This document shows positions 41,034-51,169 of a stretch of 64,000 nucleotides of DNA, one piece after another (position 1 is the first letter of the stretch; each line of letters opens with the position of its first letter). The stretch spans positions 868,001 through 932,000 of the forward strand of contig NZ_JAFIMU010000007.1 of the NCBI RefSeq assembly GCF_017302985.1. Reading direction: 5' to 3'. The notes beneath the pieces were generated by a model. That model was not told where the DNA came from. It made no database searches and was given only the letters and a program-made list of their open reading frames with translations. Both the position numbers and the translations under genes were made by a program. Origin of the DNA: Corallococcus macrosporus (GTDB lineage Bacteria; Myxococcota; Myxococcia; Myxococcales; Myxococcaceae).

Positions 41034-43460
41034 TCAGGGCACGCGGTGCTCGCGGAAGGTGACGCGCAGCGTGTACGTGCCCGCCGGGGCCTCCACGCGC
41101 ACGAAGTCCCGCGCGTGCGGCGTCGCCTGGGTCAGCGTGCCGCCCGTGGCCTGCTTCTCCCAGGCCACCAGCGCCAGGTCGTCCACCGCCGTCACGCCCT
41201 GGCCGGACTTCGGCGCCGCGGTGTTGAGCGTCAGGTCCAGGGCCCAGGGGGCGTTCCACAGGTTCGGGCCAGGCGGGTCGGCGGGGAAGTTCAGGTCCTC
41301 CGCCACCAGCGTCCAGTCGTAGGTGCCGCCGTCGTGGCGCAGCAGCGTCTGCTCTCCGAAGAGGGTGTAGGACTCCACGGGCACGTACTGCACCTTCGCG
41401 GAGAAGGCGCCGCCGCCCTGCCCCTTCAGCCACGCCACCGCCGTGAGGTCGCGGTTGGGCGGGCCTTCCGCGAAGCCCGGCGGACGGAAGCGGTTGACCA
41501 GCTTCACCGCCGCGCTCCGCTCGCCCGACGCCCGGCGCTGGCAGAGGGCCGCGGCGCCCCGGTGCGGCCCGTCCTGGCAGACGTAGCCGGCATTCGGCCC
41601 CACGCTCCAGCGCGCCGCCTCGTTGGCGTCGTCGTCCACGTCGTGGTCCTCGAAGTCGCCGTGCAGCAGCACGTCGCGTCCGGCCTTGAGCTTCACGGCC
41701 GTGCCCTCCGCCGTGCCCGTGAGCCGGGCCACCGCGACGGATTCGCCCTCGTGGCGCAGGGGCCGCAGGTCCACCGTGGCGCGGCCGTTGGCGTCCACCG
41801 TCACCGGCACGTCCACCGTGCGCTCGCTCACCGTGGCCTGGGTGCCTTCGGGGAGCAGCTCGCCCCAGGAGGGCTGGGGCACCAGCTCCACGCCGCCCTC
41901 GCGGGACAGCTCCGCCAGGTTGCGCAGGAAGCCCTCCGCCAGGTCGCCCGCGACGGGCCGGGGGCGGTAGTCCTCGATGTAGACGGGCACCGCGCGGGCG
42001 CGGTCCACGTGCGCGCCCGTGGCCTCCACCTCCGCCATGAGGCCCACCATCGTCTCCATGCGGTCCTGGTCGAAGGCGAAGTTGCCCAGCGACTGCGCCA
42101 TCAGCACGCCTTGGTGGCGCGCGAAGCCCTGCGGGATATGCGGGTGGTGCGCGATGACCAGCCCCGCGCCCGCGTCCACCAGGTCGCGCATCCGCTGCGC
42201 CGTCGGGGTGGAGGGCCGGACGCTGTACTCGACGCCGGTGTGCAGCACCGCCACCGGCACGCGCCCCTGCGCCCGCTCCGCGCCCAGGAGCGCGGACACC
42301 CGCGTCATGTTCCGAGCGTCCGCCGCGCCGCCCTGGTTGGGGCCCGCGACGTACTGCTGATCATGCGCGCTGCCGGTGATGGAGCACATGGAGACCAGGC
42401 TGTAGCTCGTGCCCGCCAGCGGCACGCGCGCCGGGACGAAGGCCTGGTCCTCGTTCTGGCCCGCGCCGCTGTAGGCCATGCCCGTGGCGGCCACGTGCGA
42501 CAGCGTGTCCGCCAGGCCCGGCGCCAGGTAGTCGTAGACGTGGTTGTTGCCCAGGCTCACGTAGTCCACGCCCAGCCACGGCAGCGCGGGCATGGAGCCG
42601 GGCAGCGTGAAGAACGCGTAGGCCTTCTCGTCGTGGGGCGTGGACGGCTGGTCCGTCACCGGCGTCTCCAGGTTCACGGCGCGGAAGTCCGCCGCCTGGA
42701 AGTACGGCCGCACGTGCGTGAAGACGGCCTTCGTGCCCGGCAGCGGATCCGACACGCGGATGAGCGCCGCCGGGTCGTCCTGGGGCATCTGGTTGCGCGG
42801 CGTGGTGTCGTCCGGATCCAGGAAGCGCCGGCCCAGCGACACGTCACCCGCGAAGAGCATCCGCACGCCATCCTTCGGCGACAGGCGCACCGGAGGCAGC
42901 GTCACGCGCTTCTCCGTCAGGCCCCGGCGCAGCTCCACCGCGACCACCGCCGGACGGAAGCCCTCCGCCTCCACCGTGAGCAGCCGGTTGTGACGGGGCA
43001 GCACGGGGAAGCGGAAGTGGCCGGCCTTGTCCGTGCGCGCCTGCGCGTCCCCTACCTTCACCACGACGTCCGCGACCGGCGCGCCCGCGGTGGAGACCAG
43101 CGAGCCCTCCAGCGCGATGCCGGTGCACGCGTAGTCGCGCCGGGCGGAGCGCTCGGCGTCGGGGAGGGAGGCATCCGCCGCGGGCTCCGGCGCGCAGGCC
43201 GTCAGCACCGGGGACTCCTCCTCCGGGGGCGGCTCCTCGGCCGTCTCGTCGGGAGGGGGTTCCTCGCCGGGAGGCGGCTCCTCGTCGGGCGGGGGCGTCT
43301 CCTTGGGAGGTGTCTGGTCGTCCGGAGGCGTCACCGGCGTCTGGGGCTCATCGCCCGGCGTCACGGCGTCCTGTCCCTGCTTCGGCGTGGACGTGCCGGA
43401 ACCACACGCCACGAGCAACGCCGCCACCCACCCCACGGGCCACCACCGCCGCCACGCCAT
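41034..43460 (-). CDS. CapA-family (poly-gamma-glutamate synthesis type) lipoprotein
   Basis: The product is 808 residues. The lipobox ends LVAC (Cys19). A Pro/Glu/Asp-rich linker (residues 20-85) precedes a carboxypeptidase-regulatory-like beta domain (GIALEGSLVSTAGAPVADVV). The metallophosphatase-like CapA domain follows with FAGDVSLGRRFLD, GVDYVSLGNNHVYDYLAPG, VLHTGVEYSVRPS, GLVIAHHPHIPQGF and LMAQSLGNFAFDQD. The last 300 residues look like carbohydrate-binding beta sandwiches. CapA takes part in poly-gamma-glutamate capsule retention in bacilli; here it is an outer-membrane or periplasmic protein of unknown substrate. Confidence 0.85.
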   Translation of the reverse strand: MAWRRWWPVGWVAALLVACGSGTSTPKQGQDAVTPGDEPQTPVTPPDDQTPPKETPPPDEEPPPGEEPPPDETAEEPPPEEESPVLTACAPEPAADASLPDAERSARRDYACTGIALEGSLVSTAGAPVADVVVKVGDAQARTDKAGHFRFPVLPRHNRLLTVEAEGFRPAVVAVELRRGLTEKRVTLPPVRLSPKDGVRMLFAGDVSLGRRFLDPDDTTPRNQMPQDDPAALIRVSDPLPGTKAVFTHVRPYFQAADFRAVNLETPVTDQPSTPHDEKAYAFFTLPGSMPALPWLGVDYVSLGNNHVYDYLAPGLADTLSHVAATGMAYSGAGQNEDQAFVPARVPLAGTSYSLVSMCSITGSAHDQQYVAGPNQGGAADARNMTRVSALLGAERAQGRVPVAVLHTGVEYSVRPSTPTAQRMRDLVDAGAGLVIAHHPHIPQGFARHQGVLMAQSLGNFAFDQDRMETMVGLMAEVEATGAHVDRARAVPVYIEDYRPRPVAGDLAEGFLRNLAELSREGGVELVPQPSWGELLPEGTQATVSERTVDVPVTVDANGRATVDLRPLRHEGESVAVARLTGTAEGTAVKLKAGRDVLLHGDFEDHDVDDDANEAARWSVGPNAGYVCQDGPHRGAAALCQRRASGERSAAVKLVNRFRPPGFAEGPPNRDLTAVAWLKGQGGGAFSAKVQYVPVESYTLFGEQTLLRHDGGTYDWTLVAEDLNFPADPPGPNLWNAPWALDLTLNTAAPKSGQGVTAVDDLALVAWEKQATGGTLTQATPHARDFVRVEAPAGTYTLRVTFREHRVP

Positions 43461-43569
43461 CCACCCCTCCGCCGCGAACGTCCTCGCGACGAGATGGGGA
43501 CGAGGGCAGACGGGCGCCAGGGAAGGCCTCGCACCCCAGGGCTGCTTGCCTGCCCCCGGGGGCCGGGCC

Positions 43570-43589
43570 GGTGTTCACCGGGGAACACC
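43570..43589 (-). terminator. Hairpin downstream of csgA
   Basis: GGTGTTC (43570-43576) pairs with GAACACC (43583-43589), six-base loop, 20 bases after the csgA stop. No T tract follows on the minus strand. Confidence 0.35.
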
Positions 43590-43609
43590 CGCCCTGTCCC
43601 TTCCGTCCA

Positions 43610-44299
43610 CTACCAGGGGACTTCCGCGCCCTCGTAGTCGAAGAACCGGCCGGAGTGCTCCAGCGAGATGCTGTCGATGACCCTGAGCATCCCGCGCACG
43701 GACTCCTCCGGCGGCAGCGGCGCGTCCTGCCCGCCCATGTCCGTCTGCACCCAACCCGGATGCAGCAGCACGCACGCCAGCCCCTCGCGGCGCAGGTCGT
43801 TGGACATGGAGCGCACGCCCATGTTCAGCGCGGCCTTGGACATGCGGTAGGCGTACGCGCCGCCCTCCGTGTTGCTGGAGAGCGACCCCATGCGCGACGT
43901 GACGTGCGCCACCTTGCGCCCCGCGCCGGTCCGCAGCGCGGGCAAGAGCGCGGAGGTGATGCGCAGCGGCCCGAGCGCGTTCACCTCGATGGTGCGCGCC
44001 AGGTCCTCGAAGTCCAGCTCGTGCAGCCCCACCCACTGGCCGGACACGCCCGCGTTGTTGATGAGCACGTCCACCGGCTCGCGGGAGACACGCTCCGCGA
44101 ACGCCTGGACGCTCGCCGCGGAGGTGACGTCCAGCGGGTGGATCCTCAGGCGGTTGCCTGCTTCCAGCAGCAGCGGCTCCAGACGGCGCGCCAGCTCCGG
44201 GGCCCGCACACCGGCGTCCACGGTTTCCCCCCGTCGCAGCAATTGCTGAACGAATTCGAAACCGATGCCACGGCTGGCACCTGTGATGACATAGCGCAT
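43610..44299 (-). CDS. csgA: C-signal protein CsgA (short-chain dehydrogenase)
   Basis: The product is 229 residues, the length of Myxococcus CsgA p25. The SDR fold is complete: TGASRGIG nucleotide loop (Thr6), LINNAGVSG, catalytic Ser135 in HVTSRMGS, and YAYRMSK (Tyr151, Lys155). Positions 6, 135 and 155 coincide with residues mutated in studies of M. xanthus CsgA, as I remember them. The C-terminal HSGRFFDYEGAEVPW also matches my recall of CsgA. CsgA is needed for the C-signal that drives rippling, aggregation and sporulation. The start at ATG 44299 has AAAGG upstream. It is divergent from hemG (104 bases), which also fits a CsgA locus. Confidence 0.88.
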   Translation of the reverse strand: MRYVITGASRGIGFEFVQQLLRRGETVDAGVRAPELARRLEPLLLEAGNRLRIHPLDVTSAASVQAFAERVSREPVDVLINNAGVSGQWVGLHELDFEDLARTIEVNALGPLRITSALLPALRTGAGRKVAHVTSRMGSLSSNTEGGAYAYRMSKAALNMGVRSMSNDLRREGLACVLLHPGWVQTDMGGQDAPLPPEESVRGMLRVIDSISLEHSGRFFDYEGAEVPW

Positions 44300-44310
44300 G
44301 CCTTTATTAA

Positions 44311-45804
<1,494 letters not shown>

Positions 45805-45914
45805 GCGACCGCTCACCCCGGACTCGCGACGGCCGGGGGCACCCCTCCCCGAAGGGTCCCTGGGGCGGTGTCACAGTGCGTGGGCATGTTTCACGGACAC
45901 CGGAGAAAGCCCCC

Positions 45915-46028
45915 ATGTTCTCACTGCGCTCGCCGCTCCTGTTCGTGCTCGCCGTCGTCTTCTTCCCCGCGGTCCTCGCCGGGACGCTCGTCCTGGACCT
46001 CATGCCCGCGCCCGTCCCCCAGCGCTAG
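45915..46028 (+). CDS. Small single-pass membrane protein
   Basis: This 37-codon frame has a hydrophobic core (PLLFVLAVVFFPAVLAGTLV) and the Pro-rich tail PAPVPQR. GGAGAAAG lies about 10 bases before ATG 45915. It precedes the LytS-type kinase gene by 31 bases. It could be a real small inner-membrane protein or a leader; conservation is untested. Confidence 0.5.
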   Translation: MFSLRSPLLFVLAVVFFPAVLAGTLVLDLMPAPVPQR

Positions 46029-46059
46029 CGGGCGGGACGGTGTAGCCTTCCGCTTCCGC

Positions 46060-47118
46060 ATGCAGGAGACGTCGCCGGAAGGCTCCATCGTTCGCGCCAC
46101 GCTGCGCGCGCTCGTCGCGCCGTGGCGGCTGGCGCCCATCGTCCTGGTGTCCCTCCCGCTGCTGGCGGCCCAGGTGCGCTGGAGCGTGGAGCCGCGCGCG
46201 TTCTGGATTGGCCTGCTGCTGTGCCTCCTGTGCGTCGTGGTGGCGCCCGTGTCGTACCGGGTGCTGTTCCCGGAGGGGCTGGACCTGAGCCACGGAGGCA
46301 TCCGCCTGCTGCTCTACGCGGCGGTGGGCAGCGGCGTGGTGCTGTCGGTGGGCTACGCCCTGCCGCGCGTCACGCTGATGCAGGACATGTTCCTGTCGGA
46401 GCCGTACAACCTGGCCATCTGCGGCGGCTTGTTCCTCGTCGCGGGCTGGGGGCTGGGGCGCGACATCGGCTTTGAAGAGACGCTGGCGCGCGAGCGGGCC
46501 CGCGCCACCCGCTTCGCCTGGGAGGCCGAGCAGGCGCAGCTGCTGGCCCTGCGCAGCCACCTGGATCCGCACTTCCTCTTCAACACGCTCAACGCCATCG
46601 CGGAGTGGTGCCGCGAGGACGGCGCCGTCGCGGAGGCCGCCGTGCTGCGGCTGTCCACGATGCTGCGCTCGGTGCTCGCGGGCGTGCGCAGCGTCAGTTG
46701 GCCGCTGGCGCAGGAGCTGGAGTTGATGCGCACGCTCTTCGAGCTGCACCTGCTGCGCGACCCGGACCTGTTCCAGCTGCGCATGGACGTGGCGGACGGG
46801 CTGGCGGACGTGCCCGTGCCGCCGCTGGTGCTCTTGCCCCTTGCGGAGAACGCGGTGAAGCACGGCCCGGCGGCCGGCCACCGCGGCCTGCTGACCGTCG
46901 AGGTCACGGCGCGCGACGGGGCGGTGGTGGTGAGCATCGACAACCCGGGCGCATCCAAGGGCCCGCGCGAGGGCAGCGTGGGCCTGCCCACCGTGGAGCG
47001 GCGGCTGGCGCTGGCGTACGGCGGCCACGCCCTCTTGTCCCTGGAGAGCGCCGACGGGCGCACCCGTGTCACCGTCACCCTGCCCCGCCAGGGCCCCCAA
47101 CCCGGAGTCCTCACGTGA
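46060..47118 (+). CDS. LytS-type sensor histidine kinase
   Basis: The product is 352 residues. The N-terminal 130 residues hold about four membrane helices. A short linker leads to the His_kinase (LytS/YehU) domain: LRSHLDPHFLFNTLNAIAEW, with His171 as the phospho-acceptor. An HATPase domain follows with LAENAVKHGPAAG and SVGLPTVERRLALAYGG. Such kinases pair with LytTR regulators, and here one is encoded directly downstream with overlapping codons (GTGA at 47115). ATG 46060 is chosen; upstream frame shows no signal-like or domain content. Confidence 0.88.
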   Translation: MQETSPEGSIVRATLRALVAPWRLAPIVLVSLPLLAAQVRWSVEPRAFWIGLLLCLLCVVVAPVSYRVLFPEGLDLSHGGIRLLLYAAVGSGVVLSVGYALPRVTLMQDMFLSEPYNLAICGGLFLVAGWGLGRDIGFEETLARERARATRFAWEAEQAQLLALRSHLDPHFLFNTLNAIAEWCREDGAVAEAAVLRLSTMLRSVLAGVRSVSWPLAQELELMRTLFELHLLRDPDLFQLRMDVADGLADVPVPPLVLLPLAENAVKHGPAAGHRGLLTVEVTARDGAVVVSIDNPGASKGPREGSVGLPTVERRLALAYGGHALLSLESADGRTRVTVTLPRQGPQPGVLT

Positions 47119-47891
47119 GAGAGCCCCTGCGCGTCCTCATCGCCGACGATGAACTGCTGGCCAGGAAGCGCCTGTCGCGCCTGCTGGCCGCGCTGCCGGA
47201 CGTGAGCGTTTGCGGCGAGGCGGTGGATGGGGACTCGGTGCTCGCGGCGGTGCGCGCGGGCGGCGTGGACGTGGTGCTGCTGGACATCCACATGCCGGGG
47301 CTGAGCGGGCTGGACGCGATGGCGCTGCTGCCCGAGGGCGGCCCCCACGTCATCTTCTGCACCGCCCACGCGGAGCACGCGGTGAACGCCTTCGAGCACG
47401 GCGCGGTGGACTACGTCCTCAAGCCCGTGGAGGCGGCGCGGCTTCAGAAGGCGCTGGAGCGCGCGCGGGCGCGGCTGCCGGCGCGGGTGAAGTCCGCGCC
47501 CGTGGCGCAGCCGGCGGTGCCCACCGGAGAGAAGCCCGCCTTCGCGCGGCTGCCCATCCCGACGCGGCAGGGACTGGTGCTGGTGTCACCGGACGCCATC
47601 TCCCACGCGTCGCTGGAGGACGAGCTGGTGACGGTGTTCACCGCGCAGGGCGACTTCCTCACCGACTTCACGCTGAACGAACTGGCGGACAAGCTGCCCC
47701 CGGAGCACTTCCACCGGGTGCACCGCCGCGCGCTGCTCAACCTGTCGCACGTGACACGGCTGGAGCCGCTGGAGACGGGCGGCTACCTGGCGCGCACGGC
47801 GCGGGGTCACGCGGTGGAGGTGAGCCGCCAGTCCGCGCGCGAGCTGCGCCGCATGCTGGGCCTGCGCAAGGGCGCGGAGGACGAGGGCTGA
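47115..47891 (+). CDS. LytTR-family response regulator
   Basis: The product is 258 residues. The receiver domain has IADDE, phospho-acceptor Asp57 in VVLLDIHMPGLSG, Thr in FCTAHAEHAV and Lys in VLKPV. A linker leads to a LytTR DNA-binding domain (LEDELVTVFTAQGDFLTDFT, EHFHRVHRRALLNLSHVTRL). GTG 47115 overlaps the kinase stop. It should bind direct repeats near its target promoters; the targets are not known. It converges on the lipoprotein gene ending at 47926. Confidence 0.92.
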   Translation: MREPLRVLIADDELLARKRLSRLLAALPDVSVCGEAVDGDSVLAAVRAGGVDVVLLDIHMPGLSGLDAMALLPEGGPHVIFCTAHAEHAVNAFEHGAVDYVLKPVEAARLQKALERARARLPARVKSAPVAQPAVPTGEKPAFARLPIPTRQGLVLVSPDAISHASLEDELVTVFTAQGDFLTDFTLNELADKLPPEHFHRVHRRALLNLSHVTRLEPLETGGYLARTARGHAVEVSRQSARELRRMLGLRKGAEDEG

Positions 47892-47925
47892 AGCCACGCG
47901 CCCTTCGCGCCGGGGCCGCGGGCCT

Positions 47926-49392
47926 TCAGTTCCAGACGAACAGCCGGTGCACCTGCGCCGCGTCGTCGCCCAGCGTGTCCATCAGGGCCTGCTTCGCGGG
48001 CGCGGGCAGCTCCGCGCCGCCACGCGCGCAGCGGGCCGCGTCCTCGAGGGCGAACGAGGGCGCGTCGCAGAACGACTCCTGCCAGCGCGACAGGAGCGAC
48101 GCGAAGAAGGTCTGCTCGTAGCCGCGCAGCTGGCCGTCCAGCCAGCCCTCCTTGCTGGGGCGCTCGAACTTCTGCGGGCGCACGCCGCCGGGCTCGAAGG
48201 TGATGTTGTGCTCGATGCCGGTGGCCTCCAGGGACTGCTCCGCCTTCACTGCCAGCGGCGCGTGCCGCTCCTGGAGGATGCCCTGGGCCACCACCGCGAA
48301 GTGGTACTCCACGCCCCGGCGCTGCGCGCGGTAGTCGAAGGAGCGCGACACGTCGCGGTACTTCGTCACCTCCACCGTCGTCTTGTACTCCACCGTCTTC
48401 TTCTGCTGGACCAGGCGCTTCTTCATCACGCCCTTCTCCTCGTAGGACTCCTCCACCGTGTACGGCACCTCCGCCGTCGCGGTGCGGTCCTCGTGGTCCG
48501 TGTACGGCACGCGCTCCGTCCACGGCGCCGTCAACTGCACGGGCTCGCTGATGCGCCGCTCGCTCATGCTGCCGGCGATGGTGAGGGGCGCGTGGCGCTG
48601 GGACGCCTCCGAGTACCAGGGCGAGGCCTCGAACGCGCCCGACAGCCGCGTCATCAGGTACTGCACCACGTCGTTGCTGATGCCATCCACGGACACCTGC
48701 CACGTGGGTACGCCCAGCGCCTCCGGGAACATCTCCGCGCGGGGCGCCGGCTGCTGGTAGTGGCCGCAGTAGCGCGACACCAGCTCCGTCCAGTGCTGCG
48801 CGCCGCCGGACAGCGACTGCTTCAGCTTCGCGCACGTCGCCGCGCCGCCCTGCGCCACCGCCTCCTCCACGTCGCGGCGGATGGGCGCCATCTCCGGGTT
48901 CCCCAGCAGCGTGCGCTTGCGGTCCATGCGCGCCTCCGCCGTCAGCGCGTGGCCCTGCTTCGCCGGGTCGATGATGAGCTGGCGCAGGTGCCGGTGCGTG
49001 CCCGCCATCTCCTCCAGGAGCGAGCTCTCCATGCCGCCGTCCAGCTTGGAGTTCCACTTCGCCTTGTAGGTGAAGAACTGCTCCAGGTTCACTTCCGCGT
49101 CCTCGTCCCGCCCCTCCACGCGCGCCTGCCGCGCCTGGGTGAGCAGCTGCGACAGGCCGCGCCAGCGCAGGTCCTCCAGCGACGCGCGGTACTCCGGGTT
49201 GTTGGGCTCGTCGTTGACGAGCTTCACGTAGACCTCGGCCGCCTCCACGAAGCGGCCCTTCTCCGCCAGGTCATTGGCGTGGCCCCGGGTGGTCGAGCAG
49301 GCGGTGAGTGCGCCCGCGCACAGCAGCGCGGGCACGAGGAAGGACTTCCGGCGAGCGCCGGAGCGGAACGAAGCGAACAGGGAAGCAATCAC
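47926..49392 (-). CDS. Lipoprotein of unknown function
   Basis: The product is 488 residues with lipobox LCAGALTAC. Residues 35-100 are TPR-like (LAEKGRFVEAAEVYVKLVN). A later beta-rich part has repeated VPYT/VEYKT units (ERVPYTDHEDRTA, EVPYTVEESYEEKG, KKTVEYKTTVEVTKYRD). The end has a Cys pair (SFCDAPSF, AARCARG). No family is recognised. The start is GTG 49392 with AAGGGTG upstream; a candidate promoter lies at 49454-49484. It is probably anchored in the outer membrane. Confidence 0.75.
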   Translation of the reverse strand: MIASLFASFRSGARRKSFLVPALLCAGALTACSTTRGHANDLAEKGRFVEAAEVYVKLVNDEPNNPEYRASLEDLRWRGLSQLLTQARQARVEGRDEDAEVNLEQFFTYKAKWNSKLDGGMESSLLEEMAGTHRHLRQLIIDPAKQGHALTAEARMDRKRTLLGNPEMAPIRRDVEEAVAQGGAATCAKLKQSLSGGAQHWTELVSRYCGHYQQPAPRAEMFPEALGVPTWQVSVDGISNDVVQYLMTRLSGAFEASPWYSEASQRHAPLTIAGSMSERRISEPVQLTAPWTERVPYTDHEDRTATAEVPYTVEESYEEKGVMKKRLVQQKKTVEYKTTVEVTKYRDVSRSFDYRAQRRGVEYHFAVVAQGILQERHAPLAVKAEQSLEATGIEHNITFEPGGVRPQKFERPSKEGWLDGQLRGYEQTFFASLLSRWQESFCDAPSFALEDAARCARGGAELPAPAKQALMDTLGDDAAQVHRLFVWN

Positions 49393-49453
49393 GGGAACGG
49401 CACCCTTCAGCGCGAGGCGAGTGGCCCCGCAGGCTGACCGACAGGATGCCGCG

Positions 49454-49484
49454 ATTATTCACCGCGACGGCCCCATCCCGACAA
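49454..49484 (-). promoter_or_regulatory. Candidate sigma-70 promoter for the 47926-49392 lipoprotein
   Basis: On the minus strand TTGTCG (49484-49479) and AATAAT (49459-49454) lie 19 bases apart. The -10 box matches five of six consensus bases. A 5' leader of about 55 bases would result. Confidence 0.35.
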
Positions 49485-49528
49485 GGCCCCCCAGGGTGAC
49501 CCGGGGCCCCCGAGGCTCCGGAGAACCC

Positions 49529-51016
49529 TCAGCGATCCACCGGCCAGGTGTGCACCGGCAGCCCCTCCTCGGACAGCTCCAGGTAGCGCTCCATCATGGC
49601 CGCCAGCGCGTCCTGGCGGGGCATGTGCGCCTCCAGCCGCTCCAGCACCGCCCGCTGCCAGCGCGCCCCGGTCCGCTGGAGCGCCACCCGCCGGGAGATG
49701 ATGTCCAGGAGCGCATCCGCCTCCGCCGCGTCCACCCCGGCCTCCACCAGCCCGCGCCGCGCCACCGGCAAGAGCTGCTTCACCAGCTCCACCGCCGGCA
49801 TCACCCGGGGGCTGGGCGCCGCCTCCGCCGGCCACAACAGCGTCGCGTCCAGGCCGTGGCGCGCCGCCTGCTTGAAGTTGCGCCGCGCCTGCCAGAAGGG
49901 CAGCGCCGGCAGCAGCGCGTCCACCCGCCCCGCGAGCCCCAGCGTCAGCCCCAGCAGGAACGCGCCGTTGGCCACCATGTCCACCGGCGTGGGACCCGAC
50001 GGCAGCGCGCGGAACTCGATGCGCATGTGGCCTTCGCCCTGCGGATCATAGACGGCCCGGTTCCACGACCAGACCGTCCCGTGGTGCAGCCGCAGCTCCT
50101 CCAGCTTCGGCAGGCCTCCGGCGGCCACCACCTCCAGCGGGGACTCGTGCCCCATCACCGGCAACAGCGGCGGGTAGAGCGCGACGGCCTCCGCGAACAG
50201 CTCGTGCGGGCCCTCGCGCACCCAGCCATGGCCGAACGTCACGCGCGGGTGCAGGTGCGCGGCCTCGTCGCTGTCGCTGCGGTCGTCGGTGGCCTGCTGG
50301 AAGAGGGCCACGCGCGTCTCCTCCCACAGCCGCTTGCCCAGGAACACCGGCGAGTTGCCGCACGCGGCCAGCACCGGCGCGGTGGCGAGCTGCGCGGCGT
50401 TGTAGACGTGCGCGAAGTCCTCCAGGGCCACGCGCAGGTGGAACTGGAGCGACGTGTTGGCCCCCTCCAGCGTCACGTCCTCCCAGGTGAGGTTGAGCGT
50501 GTCGTCACCCGCGATGGCCACCTGGAAGGGCCCGTCGCGCCGCTTGCGGATGGCGGTGGACAGCGCCCGGTAGCGCGCCTGCGGGGTGAGCGCGTTCTTC
50601 CCCAGGTCCGCCTGCCGCAGCGTGGGCAGGATGCCCACCGCCGCCACGCGCGCGCCCTCCGTCGCCGCCGCGCGCTTGAGCTCCGCCAGCACGTCGTCCA
50701 ATTGGGCCTGGAGCCCCGTGAACGGCCGTCCCGCCAGCGGCGAGGGACGCAGGTTCATCTCCATGTTGAAGCGGTTGAGCTCCAGCGTGAGCCGGTCGTC
50801 CTTCGACTTCGCCAGCACCTGCTGGTTCACCGGCAGCGGCGAGCCCGCGCCGTCCACCAGCGCCACCTCCAGCTCCGCGCCCATCGTCACGGGCCCCGCG
50901 CCGAAGCCGGGACGCCGCAGCACCTGCCGCAGCGCCTCCAGGCTCTCCGCGAGCCGCGCCACGAACCGCGCATGCTCCTCCGGGGTGAACTCCTCCTGCT
51001 GGATGGCCAGACCCAT
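49529..51016 (-). CDS. Glutamate--cysteine ligase family enzyme (GCS2)
   Basis: The product is 495 residues, cytoplasmic. It contains the ATP-grasp-like GCS2 core: GAELEVALVDGAGSPLPVNQ, LTLELNRFNMEMNLRP, TSLQFHLRVALEDFAHVYNA, GNSPVFLGKRLWEETRVALF, LHHGTVWSWNRAVYDP and HMRIEFRALPSGPTPVDMVA. Members make gamma-glutamylcysteine or ligate Glu to other amines; the size and sequence fit the larger myxobacterial form. ATG 51016 is the first with good fold. It is divergent from rlmN. Confidence 0.85.
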   Translation of the reverse strand: MGLAIQQEEFTPEEHARFVARLAESLEALRQVLRRPGFGAGPVTMGAELEVALVDGAGSPLPVNQQVLAKSKDDRLTLELNRFNMEMNLRPSPLAGRPFTGLQAQLDDVLAELKRAAATEGARVAAVGILPTLRQADLGKNALTPQARYRALSTAIRKRRDGPFQVAIAGDDTLNLTWEDVTLEGANTSLQFHLRVALEDFAHVYNAAQLATAPVLAACGNSPVFLGKRLWEETRVALFQQATDDRSDSDEAAHLHPRVTFGHGWVREGPHELFAEAVALYPPLLPVMGHESPLEVVAAGGLPKLEELRLHHGTVWSWNRAVYDPQGEGHMRIEFRALPSGPTPVDMVANGAFLLGLTLGLAGRVDALLPALPFWQARRNFKQAARHGLDATLLWPAEAAPSPRVMPAVELVKQLLPVARRGLVEAGVDAAEADALLDIISRRVALQRTGARWQRAVLERLEAHMPRQDALAAMMERYLELSEEGLPVHTWPVDR

Positions 51017-51169
51017 AGGCCCTGCACGATTGGCACGACGCGGCACGCTCGCACGCGAGGTGTCACCCGCTGGACGCGTGCGCGTGCTCCGAGGGCTGCT
51101 CCCCTGGCCGCTCCCCGGGCCGGCGACCCTGGGTGCGCCAGCGGCGGGTGTGTTATCCCAGGCCCCGTC

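Noticed and set aside
49274-51169. A long 5' extension of the rlmN frame
   Set aside because: The extension is an Arg/His-rich shadow of the GCS2 gene; RlmN begins at 51170.
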